DNA from: a virus
Direction: 5' to 3' (one strand)
DNA length: 37,125 bases
Virus record (IMG/VR): IMGVR_UViG_3300042868_013613
Location: 1 to 37,125 of that record
Shown in pieces: positions 15,804 to 25,261 of this stretch. The first letter of the stretch is position 1; every line of letters starts with the position of its first letter. The notes under the pieces are model-generated. The model saw only the letters and a list, made by a program, of their open reading frames with translations, ran no database searches and was not told the origin of the DNA. Position numbers and translations under genes: made by a program.

Positions 15804-17251
15804 TAATAATTTCCTGTTGCTTCTAAAGTGAAGTCCTGGGTATAGTTTTGAGTAACAACTTGAAATGAAACTGTATTTTTTTGATACTGTTCACTGCCAT
15901 GTTCTTGTGATTGTGCTGTCCAAACAACTTCAGGCAAATCAAGTTTCACTGGTCCCATATTGAAAGTTATACCACCATTGTTTACACTTGAAGGACCTGA
16001 TAAAAACTCTGTCATCAAATACGGCTTCATGGGACCAGTATAAGACATTGTTCCTGATATACTTCTCCCTTCGCTGTAATACCCAAAAGGAAGAAGATTT
16101 TTCATTTTATTTTTGACAGCTACGGAAGATTTAGAATTCAAAGTATATACTGGCTTTAAGTTATTTGTAATTTCAACAGAGATACTATTTACAAAAATAC
16201 TATCTAGTCCGGTTTTTTGATAACCTTGAAATACCTTGCTGTCACTTACAGATCCCAAGCCAAAATATCCGTAGTCTGGTATATTTTTACTTACTTGTAA
16301 ACTGTATCCATTTAAGAGATAACTTGGTTTTTTAGTCAAATATTTTTGAACAATAGTTTCAAAGTTATTATAGATACTTGTCTGATACTTTCTATCTACA
16401 CCAAGTACTTTCAAGTCAACTTCAACATTGACTGTTTCTCCAGGGGTAAAACTAATTGAAAACTTATCTACAAGGCAACCAAAAAGTAATCCTTGCTTAA
16501 CTGAAAATAAATTGAAAGTAGAATCTTTAGTATAGTTTTTTACATAAGAGGCTATATAACTAGTATCTCTTACAAAAGATGTTCCCAATCCGCTTGACAG
16601 TGTTATAGACCTGTTTGCTTTAGAAACACTTATAACTTGCACACTTTGCGAAGACTCAGTGATGTCATTCTTTATTTTAGCAGTGAAAGGTGTGTCAACT
16701 GCTAAAATTTCTGCAATATTATCAACATACAACACACTAGTACCAGTGCCAATAGTTGCTGAATTTGCTGATGTAAATCTGGATAATATCGATGTGGGTG
16801 AACCATATTTTGCTTGCATACAATAATCAAAAAATGCTGCAAGAGAAAAGTCCATATATCCCCAAGCATCTATTCTAAATGGAAAACGTAATGTTACTGT
16901 ATTCTCTATATGACCTAAGCTGAAAGTTTGAGGATTGATACCCTCACCAGCCAATCTTTCAGTGCTTATCTGTTGATTTTTACCAATAGAAAAGTTCTCT
17001 ACTGAAAAAATATAATTTTGGTCAATATTATCAAAATTAAGATTATAGTCAGGGTCCTCACCATAATCTTTTGATAAAACTATCAAATCAAATGAGCCTA
17101 AATCATATGACGGATACGAAATAATACTTTGAAAGTTTTCGTATGATTGTTTGTATATGTGTTGTGTTGCTACTGATTCAGAGCTAGCAATACCAGATAC
17201 ACCAAGCGTAACGTCAGCAAATGCCCTGACATTATTGTTAGATTTTCTCAT
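15803..17251 (-). CDS. Tail tube-like (major tail) protein with inserted beta-barrel module
   Basis: The 482-residue protein fits the phage tail-tube fold. GCLVDKFSISFTPGETVNVE is the characteristic tube strand-turn-strand. It is followed by VDLKVLGVDR, a long exposed middle, then GRSISGTMSYTGPM and a closing pair ending in FTLEATGNY. Residues about 161-236 form a separable module (GTSVLYVDN ... RSITLSSG) that also occurs in the 817-residue protein. Tube proteins of well-known phages are usually 150-250 residues, so this is an enlarged version. The gene lies downstream of the connector and terminator-like genes, as expected for a tube. Confidence 0.68.
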   Translation of the reverse strand: MRKSNNNVRAFADVTLGVSGIASSESVATQHIYKQSYENFQSIISYPSYDLGSFDLIVLSKDYGEDPDYNLNFDNIDQNYIFSVENFSIGKNQQISTERLAGEGINPQTFSLGHIENTVTLRFPFRIDAWGYMDFSLAAFFDYCMQAKYGSPTSILSRFTSANSATIGTGTSVLYVDNIAEILAVDTPFTAKIKNDITESSQSVQVISVSKANRSITLSSGLGTSFVRDTSYIASYVKNYTKDSTFNLFSVKQGLLFGCLVDKFSISFTPGETVNVEVDLKVLGVDRKYQTSIYNNFETIVQKYLTKKPSYLLNGYSLQVSKNIPDYGYFGLGSVSDSKVFQGYQKTGLDSIFVNSISVEITNNLKPVYTLNSKSSVAVKNKMKNLLPFGYYSEGRSISGTMSYTGPMKPYLMTEFLSGPSSVNNGGITFNMGPVKLDLPEVVWTAQSQEHGSEQYQKNTVSFQVVTQNYTQDFTLEATGNY

Positions 17252-17256
17252 AATAT

Positions 17257-19710
17257 TTACGGCACAGTTTCCACTGTAATTAAGTCATAAATATCCCAAA
17301 TTATTGGACCATTGCTTTCTCTGTTTAAGTTTGTCCCAGGAACCACATAAACATCTAGCACTCTATCAAATAAATCGACTTCTGTTCCCAAAATAAATCT
17401 AGTATTTCTTGTTGTTCCTTGAGGTACAGTTGCACTTAAAGTCTTGACTTCACCGAATGAGCCGTTTCTTGCTGTTACATATACTACAAGATCATTTTTG
17501 ATAGTTGTATCTGTAGTTGTAGCAATGCCTGTAGCAGAACCATTAAGTCTTATGGCAGATGTTGATAAGTCGTCTACTTGAGGAACATAAACTGATAATC
17601 TTCTTGGCTCAAATGAGATTCTGTTTGTAAGTGATATGCCTTTTCTTACAACTTCTCCTGTGATGTTTCCATTATCTAAGTAACCTCTTGCTTCAAACCA
17701 AAGCGTTCCACCAGTGCCTGTCCAAGAAACTGCATTGTCTATTGAAGTTTTTGCAACTCCTGTGATTCCGCTTGTAGTTCTTGTAAACAAAGATGTTGTG
17801 CCTAAGGCTGTCGCAAAAGATTCTGGCTTATTTATCATTACATAATAAAAAGAATCTTCGACAACATTTACTCCAGTGTCAAACTTGACAGTGTATGTAT
17901 TTGTGCCTTGTGCTATGTCACTATATCTTAAGTATGCTTGGCTACTCAAGATACCATTATAAGTAGGTGTAGAACCAGTTGCTGAAAATATTGAGAGTGC
18001 TAGTCCTGTGTTTCCTGTGCCTGAAGTCTGACCACCAGCATCATATAGTAACTTTAAGCTCACTCCACCAATATATGCATCTTCTTTAGCTTGGAAAAGA
18101 AATGCATTGAATCCATTTACTAAAGATAAACTTGTATTGTCTGTGTATGATGGAATAGTATTGTAAGGTGGATATTGTATTTCGTCAATATTGGTTATTT
18201 TTCTTTCGTAAAGTTCGTCTGTAAGTCTAGGCTTTTTATAAATATTATAGAAAAGCACGTTTGATATTGCAGTCCCTGTCCAATTCAATTCAACAAAATA
18301 ATTATTGCTTGTTGTATTTGAAGAAATTAGATTGGTATAGGTATTTGTTGACTCAACATACTCAGAACCAGTAATATTGTATACGGTAGAAACTCCATAA
18401 ATCTGAGTTCCGCTATGTAATGAAGACAAATAGTTTGAACAAGAATATGTAGCGGCTGTCAATCCTACAGCACTAAAACTTGATGTACTACCTACTGCCG
18501 AATTATATGTATTCAAGTCTCCTCTGAAAATAGCAAAAGTGTGTTGTAAATCTTGACCTGTTGTGTTGTAATATGCTTTTGCAAAATTATATGGAAACTC
18601 AAATCTTTCTAAGCCGCTAAAACTTAAACCCTTAGAATAATACTCATTAGGTCTGAATGGTTGAGTTGATAGTAATTCTCTAACAGTAAGCCCACTAATA
18701 TTTGCAGTGTAAGTTATATAGTTAAATATGCCATTCATAAGTACACTCAGATACTCATTAGACTTATAACTTTGCAATAAACTCAATGTGTCGTTACAGC
18801 TTTGAATAATTAAGTTTTGATCTGCCGAAGTGCCTAAAATAGGATCGCTTGAAGTGGCTGTTGGCATATCAATTGCAGTTCTTGTGAAACCTGTTCCTGA
18901 AGAAATGACAACTGGGTTTTCAGGATTTTTGCACAAAACTTTTGCAATAGGTAACCAACTTTGTGGTAATGGTGGAAAATACTTAAAACCTGTAATATAT
19001 TCCAACGCTTCTTCAACAGGAAATCCAGTTATGTATTTAAGTTTTGGTTGAAATATGAATGTGACTGTAGAATTTACATATACAGCATTAGGAAGAGTGC
19101 CAAACGAACTTCCATTATAATACGCAGGATCAATAGTTAGTGCTGTTCTGTCATCATTAATACCAGAAAATGTTATGACAGAATTTCCTACTACTCCCTG
19201 TATTGGAAAGCCTAAATTTTCTGCTACATTTACATCATTTACATAAAGTATTGAAGTACCAGCAGCACAGTTTTGAGTCACTGTTGTAAAAAATAATTGC
19301 TTTGCTTTTTGTACTTCTTCTAATGGTAATCCAATAGTAATCCCATACTTATAGCCATCTGAGCCAACAAAAGTATCAGAGTAATCTTTTGACCATTCTT
19401 TTCTTAATGGTATTTTTTGTGTTGTTGTTTGAAGCAAACTGCCATCATAAGCAACTTGCCCACCATTTATTGTTAAATAATATGGGTCACTACTCAAGCT
19501 GTACGTTAGTCCGAAACCTAAGGGATTTGTTTCCACAACTCCAAAAAATGGATATCCATTGTTTGCCAAATTCAACAGATTATTAATTTCAAAAATTGAT
19601 GAGTTTGGCTGATTGAAATCTCCAAGTCCTAAACTTAAGGCATCATATATATTACCAGCAGTTTTTGATAACTCTAAGATAATTTCTTCTATTTTTGATG
19701 ATATTGCCAT
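17257..19710 (-). CDS. Large virion structural protein (tail/baseplate/fibre-like)
   Basis: An 817-residue, Ser/Thr/Asn/Gly-rich, beta-dominated protein. A short helical N-terminus (SSKIEEIILELSKTAGNIYD) suggests a docking segment. Residues about 144-220 share the GTSILYVND module with the tube-like protein. Around 465-520 an FN3-like strand pattern (ELNWTGTAISNVLFYNIYKK) is visible. The C-terminal third has jelly-roll-like repeats with EARGYLDNGN and RRLSVYVPQVDD. It sits between a 282-residue structural gene and the tube gene. An adsorption or tail-decoration role is likely but unproven, and no sheath or baseplate-J signature was found. Confidence 0.65.
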   Translation of the reverse strand: MAISSKIEEIILELSKTAGNIYDALSLGLGDFNQPNSSIFEINNLLNLANNGYPFFGVVETNPLGFGLTYSLSSDPYYLTINGGQVAYDGSLLQTTTQKIPLRKEWSKDYSDTFVGSDGYKYGITIGLPLEEVQKAKQLFFTTVTQNCAAGTSILYVNDVNVAENLGFPIQGVVGNSVITFSGINDDRTALTIDPAYYNGSSFGTLPNAVYVNSTVTFIFQPKLKYITGFPVEEALEYITGFKYFPPLPQSWLPIAKVLCKNPENPVVISSGTGFTRTAIDMPTATSSDPILGTSADQNLIIQSCNDTLSLLQSYKSNEYLSVLMNGIFNYITYTANISGLTVRELLSTQPFRPNEYYSKGLSFSGLERFEFPYNFAKAYYNTTGQDLQHTFAIFRGDLNTYNSAVGSTSSFSAVGLTAATYSCSNYLSSLHSGTQIYGVSTVYNITGSEYVESTNTYTNLISSNTTSNNYFVELNWTGTAISNVLFYNIYKKPRLTDELYERKITNIDEIQYPPYNTIPSYTDNTSLSLVNGFNAFLFQAKEDAYIGGVSLKLLYDAGGQTSGTGNTGLALSIFSATGSTPTYNGILSSQAYLRYSDIAQGTNTYTVKFDTGVNVVEDSFYYVMINKPESFATALGTTSLFTRTTSGITGVAKTSIDNAVSWTGTGGTLWFEARGYLDNGNITGEVVRKGISLTNRISFEPRRLSVYVPQVDDLSTSAIRLNGSATGIATTTDTTIKNDLVVYVTARNGSFGEVKTLSATVPQGTTRNTRFILGTEVDLFDRVLDVYVVPGTNLNRESNGPIIWDIYDLITVETVP

Positions 19711-19711
19711 T

Positions 19712-20560
19712 TTAAATAATTATACCCAACTCATTTTGGATGTATGTTTCAAGTGCTTCTGGTAAACCCTCTTCAGATACTGACCAAAATGTCCTGAAGT
19801 CTGGATCCCAACCGGAATTGCCAACCCAGTTTGAAATAATAGATTTGACCAAACTATTTTGATTATTATATATTTCTAGAATTTGTTCATAATTTCTTAT
19901 GACTACTGGAGTTATAAACTGATTAAGAGTCTGATCATTAAAACCAAAATACCCTCTTGGCTGTCTCAAATCATACAATTTGAAAAACACTCTTGAATTT
20001 GATATAGTTTGATCATAATATTGGACGTCTGCTAGAAACTTATAAACTACTATGTGATAATCAGGATTATACTCAGGAAAAACTATTTCATTAGAATTAA
20101 GTAATATATCTTCTGCTGTTTTCTCATCAATATCTTTGCTTATGATGATTGGATCTCCATTGTAATCACTGGCTGGTCTTGCCAAAGATATATATAAAGA
20201 ACTTCCATATTGATCGTTTGCTAAATATATTGCACCAAAAATATATCCATTTGACATTTTATCCAAAGGACCTAGCATGTCGTAAACAGATAAACTTTCT
20301 TGATTACCAGATGGAAAAGAAAGATTTGTTGTTGAAGTGACTGATTTTAAGAGAGATTTTCCAAAAGATACAGTGTCATTGTAGTTGCTGTAAGCTATAG
20401 ATTTTAATGCTGACAGTCCATAAAGTAACTGTATATTTCTTTCTTCCGAGTTATTAGCAAGCGCATATTCTCTTGAAGATAAAGCCAAATCTAAAGTTGA
20501 ACGAGTTTTTTCTAGCGCTAAAACTAACTTATTTAATATATAGGCTGAGGCATAGTTCAT
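19712..20560 (-). CDS. Hypothetical virion structural protein
   Basis: A 282-residue protein with a helical N-terminal third (YILNKLVLALEKTRSTLDLA) and a mixed C-terminal part containing YKFLADVQYYDQTISNSRVF. GAGGAATAA precedes the ATG at 20560, immediately after the stop of the giant upstream gene. The following gene starts one base after its own stop. Position in an uninterrupted run of large tail genes suggests a tail or baseplate component. No known family was recognised. Confidence 0.6.
   Translation of the reverse strand: MNYASAYILNKLVLALEKTRSTLDLALSSREYALANNSEERNIQLLYGLSALKSIAYSNYNDTVSFGKSLLKSVTSTTNLSFPSGNQESLSVYDMLGPLDKMSNGYIFGAIYLANDQYGSSLYISLARPASDYNGDPIIISKDIDEKTAEDILLNSNEIVFPEYNPDYHIVVYKFLADVQYYDQTISNSRVFFKLYDLRQPRGYFGFNDQTLNQFITPVVIRNYEQILEIYNNQNSLVKSIISNWVGNSGWDPDFRTFWSVSEEGLPEALETYIQNELGIII
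19719..19725 (-). promoter_or_regulatory. Possible GTATAAT box before the 817-residue structural gene
   Basis: On the minus strand GTATAAT is followed by eight bases and the ATG at 19710. It lies within the last codons of the preceding gene, so a chance match is more likely than at the intergenic copies. Recorded as a weak candidate. Confidence 0.25.
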
Positions 20561-23500
20561 TTACTTATTCCTCACAACAATTCTATCTGTTTCTGGGAAT
20601 CCTAAAGTTGGCGTATTTATTTCAGACTGAGTTTTGCCAACTACAAGATAAGATAAATTTTTGATTTTACTTGCATTAATTAAGACGGGACTTATATCTG
20701 GTTCAGAATAAAACGAAGAGTCAATATTATTCCAAGATACTTCTCCTGTTTTTCTCCATTCAGCCTTTATGGAATGATCATTTTGAGCATTGCAGAATTG
20801 AACTTTCAGATTAATAGATACTGATGAGCCTGTTGCAACGTAGGAGGTTGTAAATGAATTTGTTGACTCATTTTTCCATTGATTAATATAAGGAGCATCT
20901 TGTTCATTGATAAACAACTTTACTCCACCATTTGTAGTAACTCTAAAATCAAATGTGCTTCCAATAGAAGATTTTGTTATAAAATCTCCAACAATTTCTC
21001 CGTTGAAATAGTTTGACTGACCTAACCCTGAAAAGTTAGAAATATCAAGTTTATTATGTGTACTTACCAAGCTTGATTTTTCATTAATGTCTAAATCGTT
21101 ATAACTCCAATCTTCTTTTTTGTACCAACGAGAAACCCAAGTTGGAGATTTGTCAAGCTTAAAATAAGATGTATTCAATGTATCGTTTACGTAGTATCTT
21201 AGATATATGTGTATATCATTTACTCGTTTTACAAACTTCATTGAATCATTTCCAAAATAGTATGTTGTATTTGCAACACCAGATGCATTACCGGATAGAA
21301 AAACCTTATAGTTATTATTTGATTGGTCGTAAATAATGTTTGTAATCGCTATACCAGATGACAAAGATGAACTTGTTACTCCTAATCCAATCATTACAAT
21401 ATCATCAAAATTTTGACCATAAATGTTGATTTGATTAGAACCTGATGCTCCAGTAGCAGCAATACCTGTAAATCTGTTTAGCAAACTTCTTGGATAAATT
21501 CTCATCAAGCTTGGAGTGAAAACTTCTTTATTGTTCAAAGAATAAAAACCATCAACAAAATAGTTTTGAGTTGCTCTAGTTTTATTTGCTTGAGCCATAA
21601 TTAAGTTGGTATTTTCATAATCCCTGTTAAACGAAGCATATATTTCTTCTTCATTTGTAAAGAATATTCTATAAGGAGTCCCTGTTTGATAACTCCATTC
21701 GTAACCATTGTAAACTGCAATATTTTCCACTGTAGGAGATGACTCTTGTATTGCAATGTTGAAAGAATATTTAATTACATAATTTTGATTTGATAATGTA
21801 GCACCTGTGCTTGCAATTGTCATTGTGCTACTAGATCCAATGCTACTTATTGTATACCAGTTTGAAACTTGTGAAGCAGTCGTAGCACCAATGCCAATTT
21901 GAGAATTTGCAAGATAATTTTCAAAAACTGTATTAGTGTTGTTTGCTGGGTTAAATACGCCACTTATTTGAGAATCATTTACATCTACAAGCCCTTTGGT
22001 ATTTTGATCGTAAATAGGAGGCGTAGTGTTTGATTCAAGTACCATCCAATATGTTCTGTCTTTTGTTAGAGAAAAATTAATATAGAAATAAAAATCTTTC
22101 AAAACGTTTTCTATATTTGAATAGTAAACTTTTGAGCCTGTGCAAAGTTTATTTGATGGCAAATTTTCATAATTGTCATAAATAGAACATTGTATATAAG
22201 CGTCATTGTTTAACCATAATGAAGTTTTAGACAATTTCATTTTGAAAGATTTTATGTCTTGCTTTTCATTTGAAGTAAACTTGAAGGCAATTTTTTGATA
22301 GTTTAGATTCTTAGTGTTTGCTGTTGAAGAAACGTTGATACCAACTGAGTTTTCAACTTGCATTTGTTGTTTCAAGACATTTTCAATTGAGTTCACAGAA
22401 TTATCGGCTGTGCCATAGCCTGATACACAAACAAGGAATGAATCTGAACGTAAATCGTCTATGTTTTTAGGGGTATAGAACTTTGTATCTCCTACACCAC
22501 CTAAAACTTTTTCAATATTTGAGAACCAGTAAGGTTCTCCAGAATTGTAATCTGAAACAGTTACGCCTACTTCGTCTATTCCATTAAATAAATTTGGAAT
22601 TGATGAAGTGTCTGAAGAATAGAATGACTTAGTTAACTCATATTCTGCAACGCTATTGTCAATTTGAGTTTGTGTAATAGATGGATTTGTGGACTTCAAG
22701 TCGTTTACAAAGTCTGTTTTAGAGATTTTGGTACTATCAACTGGGGCAACTTGCTTCATTGCAATATTGCGATTTTCTCCCATTTGCAAATCTGCTATGA
22801 TTGCTGAATTGCCAAATAGTCTATAAAGATCAATGCTGTTCAAAGTGCCTTGTGCAGCGTCTTTTTGTTCTTGCGAAGAGCCTTTTTTGAAATAACCATC
22901 TAAAGATAATTTTTTATTTATTCTTTGAAGATATTCTTGATCTGTTAATAAATATTTACTTGAATTTAAGAAAAGATTTTTGATAATAAAGTTTTGATTT
23001 GTATCGCTAAATTTAATAGACAAAGAATAATCTTTAACTAACTTGTTACCAGAATCTAAATGGTTTGTAATATTTTCAAGAAATTTATTCTTTTGATAAA
23101 CTTCAAATTCTGTATTTGTATTAAGTTGTTGATTATTTATATAAATACCGTCATTAGAGTACTCAAAAAAGTTTGTTGTTGGAGCCTTTATACCTAAGTC
23201 AGATATTGAATTGACTCCTGGAATATCTAACTCTATAAATCCTGGTTCTAATGTTTCGATACTATTTTTTATCTTAAAGTTAATATCTGAAACTGTCTTT
23301 TTATATTGACTTTGCAAAACTAAATATGTGTTGCTGTTTATGCTTGAAACTATTCCATAAAGGACTGTTCCGTCATTGCTGTAAAGATAGTCGCCGACAC
23401 TTAATTGGGTTAAAAAACTTGTATTTCTACCAATAACTACATCAGTTCCACCATTAATGCTTATTGTTCCAAAACAACTAATAAAATCATTATTGCTTCT

Positions 23501-25258
23501 AAGTAAGTCAGTATTAGGGTATTTCAAAAGATTGTGCAATAACTGAAGATTATTTGGGCTTAAGCTTGTAATATTTTGTGAGCCTCTTGATTTGAAATTA
23601 GAAAATGGCACAATTAATTTTGACATCAGAGAATCAAAGTATTGAAGAAAATCTGTATTTCTTGTAAATTGTGTAAATGCTAAAATTTCTTGCAAACTAA
23701 AATTTATAAAATCTGTGTCTCCAAGAGAAGGCACAGCGAAGTTATTGGCTTTTCTTTCGATATAAACGATTGATGCATTATTAATATTATAAGATGTATT
23801 ACTTACTTTCTTAATTGTCCCGGATGTTGACAATGATGGGTAAGTTAATATTAACTTAGCAATTACATTGTATTGTTGATCTATGTCTGGGTAATTATTA
23901 AACTCACTCCAATTTGATGGAGCCATTGTACTAGACATAGGCTTTCCAAAAAATAAAAATATTTCATTGTCACCATCTTCAAATTCATTACCAGAAATAA
24001 TGTTAGTTGAAGTGATAACTAATGGTATAAATTCATCTTTTCTCAAGGAATAAAAATTACTTAATGAATTGGTATCGCCAGTTGAAGCCTTGTCTATTGT
24101 TTCAGGATATACATATCTAAAAGGAGACAATGTGTAAGGATTATCTCCATCATAAAGTTTATTATTAGTTTTATTTTGTGAAAACAAATATACTTTATTG
24201 TCATTTACACCAGTTTTATCAAATGTCAAATAGTTCGTAATATCTTTTTGAAAATATGTTTTTCTTGGGAATATATACCAAGAAGAATCTAGTGTTGAAC
24301 TATTGAAAGTTGTTGCTGTGCCGGAAGTGTATGTGGGTAAAGAATTTTTGAAAAACAAATCATACGATTCCCAATAAAAACCAAAATGCAACCAATAATT
24401 ATTGGGCCAAGTTGTTGGAGTCTTAACTTTAATAAGATAGTTGTCTCTTATTCTTGCAGTTGTACTTCCAGTGCTATTGGACTCTTGTATACTGTATGGC
24501 ATCAATGTCAAAGCAATACCTGACATTGAACCGCCTAAAGAAAATGTTGAACCAATACCTTGCGTAATAAGGAACTGGTGAGAGTATATCGCAAAATCTT
24601 TAGGTGTATTTGTTCTTGGATCAATATGCAAGCAATTATCAAAGTAAGATTTTGGAATAATAATTCTTGCTTCATCGAAACTAGAGGACCCGGTTGTATT
24701 TTTTAACGAAATCCATCTTGAAGAATTAAATAAATTAACCTGAGTATATCCAGTTCCTGTGTATCTTACTGGGTAGGTATAGTTTGCCCTAGATTGTCCA
24801 GTTCCAGGTTCAGAGTTAATATTATAAATTATATAAGAAGTGTTTGCAACTCCAGCAGAATTATAAGGTGGTAAAAAAGATGACCAAGCGTTGTAGTCAT
24901 AAACTCCCCATCCTTCAGTTGTTGGAGGATTGTGATATTCTGGAGTCCAATTTCCAGTATTTGCAAAACCTGCAATCTTGGAATCTACAGAATACTCTCC
25001 ACCTTGAAAGCCAAAAGATATATTTTCATTGGAGTTGTAAACTTGATACGGAGTTGTTACTGAACCTGTTAAAGTTTTACCAGCCAAATCGTAGTCATGA
25101 AAGATTGTTGAACCTTTGATTTTAGGAACAATTGCTTCATAGTCCAAGAACAAACCTCTATTCACAGTCAAATCACCAACCAAATTTTTATAGATATACT
25201 TGGCTTTTCCGATTTGATCTATTATGAACTTAAGTCCTTTTCTTTTAACTTGACTCAT
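20561..25258 (-). CDS. Giant virion protein (1565 aa) with PA14-like and anchor-R-like domains
   Basis: A very large Asn/Ser/Thr/Tyr-rich extracellular-type protein. The N-terminus (LKFIIDQIGKAKYIYKNLVG) may dock to the tail. A small barrel with NTSFLTQLSVGDYLYS lies near 593-665. Residues about 976-1080 look like a choice-of-anchor-R domain: FKMKLSKTS, IQCSIYDN, then DRTYWMVLES. Residues about 1416-1520 look like a PA14 domain: NYFNGEIVGDF, TTNGGVKLFINEQ and IKAEWRKTG. PA14 domains commonly bind carbohydrate or serve as accessory modules in adhesins. A receptor-binding or baseplate-peripheral role is likely. The gene is the longest complete one in the window. It follows the terminator-like gene by three bases and is followed immediately by a structural gene. 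Confidence 0.72.
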   Translation of the reverse strand: MSQVKRKGLKFIIDQIGKAKYIYKNLVGDLTVNRGLFLDYEAIVPKIKGSTIFHDYDLAGKTLTGSVTTPYQVYNSNENISFGFQGGEYSVDSKIAGFANTGNWTPEYHNPPTTEGWGVYDYNAWSSFLPPYNSAGVANTSYIIYNINSEPGTGQSRANYTYPVRYTGTGYTQVNLFNSSRWISLKNTTGSSSFDEARIIIPKSYFDNCLHIDPRTNTPKDFAIYSHQFLITQGIGSTFSLGGSMSGIALTLMPYSIQESNSTGSTTARIRDNYLIKVKTPTTWPNNYWLHFGFYWESYDLFFKNSLPTYTSGTATTFNSSTLDSSWYIFPRKTYFQKDITNYLTFDKTGVNDNKVYLFSQNKTNNKLYDGDNPYTLSPFRYVYPETIDKASTGDTNSLSNFYSLRKDEFIPLVITSTNIISGNEFEDGDNEIFLFFGKPMSSTMAPSNWSEFNNYPDIDQQYNVIAKLILTYPSLSTSGTIKKVSNTSYNINNASIVYIERKANNFAVPSLGDTDFINFSLQEILAFTQFTRNTDFLQYFDSLMSKLIVPFSNFKSRGSQNITSLSPNNLQLLHNLLKYPNTDLLRSNNDFISCFGTISINGGTDVVIGRNTSFLTQLSVGDYLYSNDGTVLYGIVSSINSNTYLVLQSQYKKTVSDINFKIKNSIETLEPGFIELDIPGVNSISDLGIKAPTTNFFEYSNDGIYINNQQLNTNTEFEVYQKNKFLENITNHLDSGNKLVKDYSLSIKFSDTNQNFIIKNLFLNSSKYLLTDQEYLQRINKKLSLDGYFKKGSSQEQKDAAQGTLNSIDLYRLFGNSAIIADLQMGENRNIAMKQVAPVDSTKISKTDFVNDLKSTNPSITQTQIDNSVAEYELTKSFYSSDTSSIPNLFNGIDEVGVTVSDYNSGEPYWFSNIEKVLGGVGDTKFYTPKNIDDLRSDSFLVCVSGYGTADNSVNSIENVLKQQMQVENSVGINVSSTANTKNLNYQKIAFKFTSNEKQDIKSFKMKLSKTSLWLNNDAYIQCSIYDNYENLPSNKLCTGSKVYYSNIENVLKDFYFYINFSLTKDRTYWMVLESNTTPPIYDQNTKGLVDVNDSQISGVFNPANNTNTVFENYLANSQIGIGATTASQVSNWYTISSIGSSSTMTIASTGATLSNQNYVIKYSFNIAIQESSPTVENIAVYNGYEWSYQTGTPYRIFFTNEEEIYASFNRDYENTNLIMAQANKTRATQNYFVDGFYSLNNKEVFTPSLMRIYPRSLLNRFTGIAATGASGSNQINIYGQNFDDIVMIGLGVTSSSLSSGIAITNIIYDQSNNNYKVFLSGNASGVANTTYYFGNDSMKFVKRVNDIHIYLRYYVNDTLNTSYFKLDKSPTWVSRWYKKEDWSYNDLDINEKSSLVSTHNKLDISNFSGLGQSNYFNGEIVGDFITKSSIGSTFDFRVTTNGGVKLFINEQDAPYINQWKNESTNSFTTSYVATGSSVSINLKVQFCNAQNDHSIKAEWRKTGEVSWNNIDSSFYSEPDISPVLINASKIKNLSYLVVGKTQSEINTPTLGFPETDRIVVRNK

Positions 25259-25261
25259 TTT

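Noticed and set aside
17257-19710. Tail sheath assignment for the 817-residue protein, which would make this a contractile-tailed phage
   Set aside because: No sheath-like C-terminal domain or strand pattern is visible. The tail type cannot be decided from this window.
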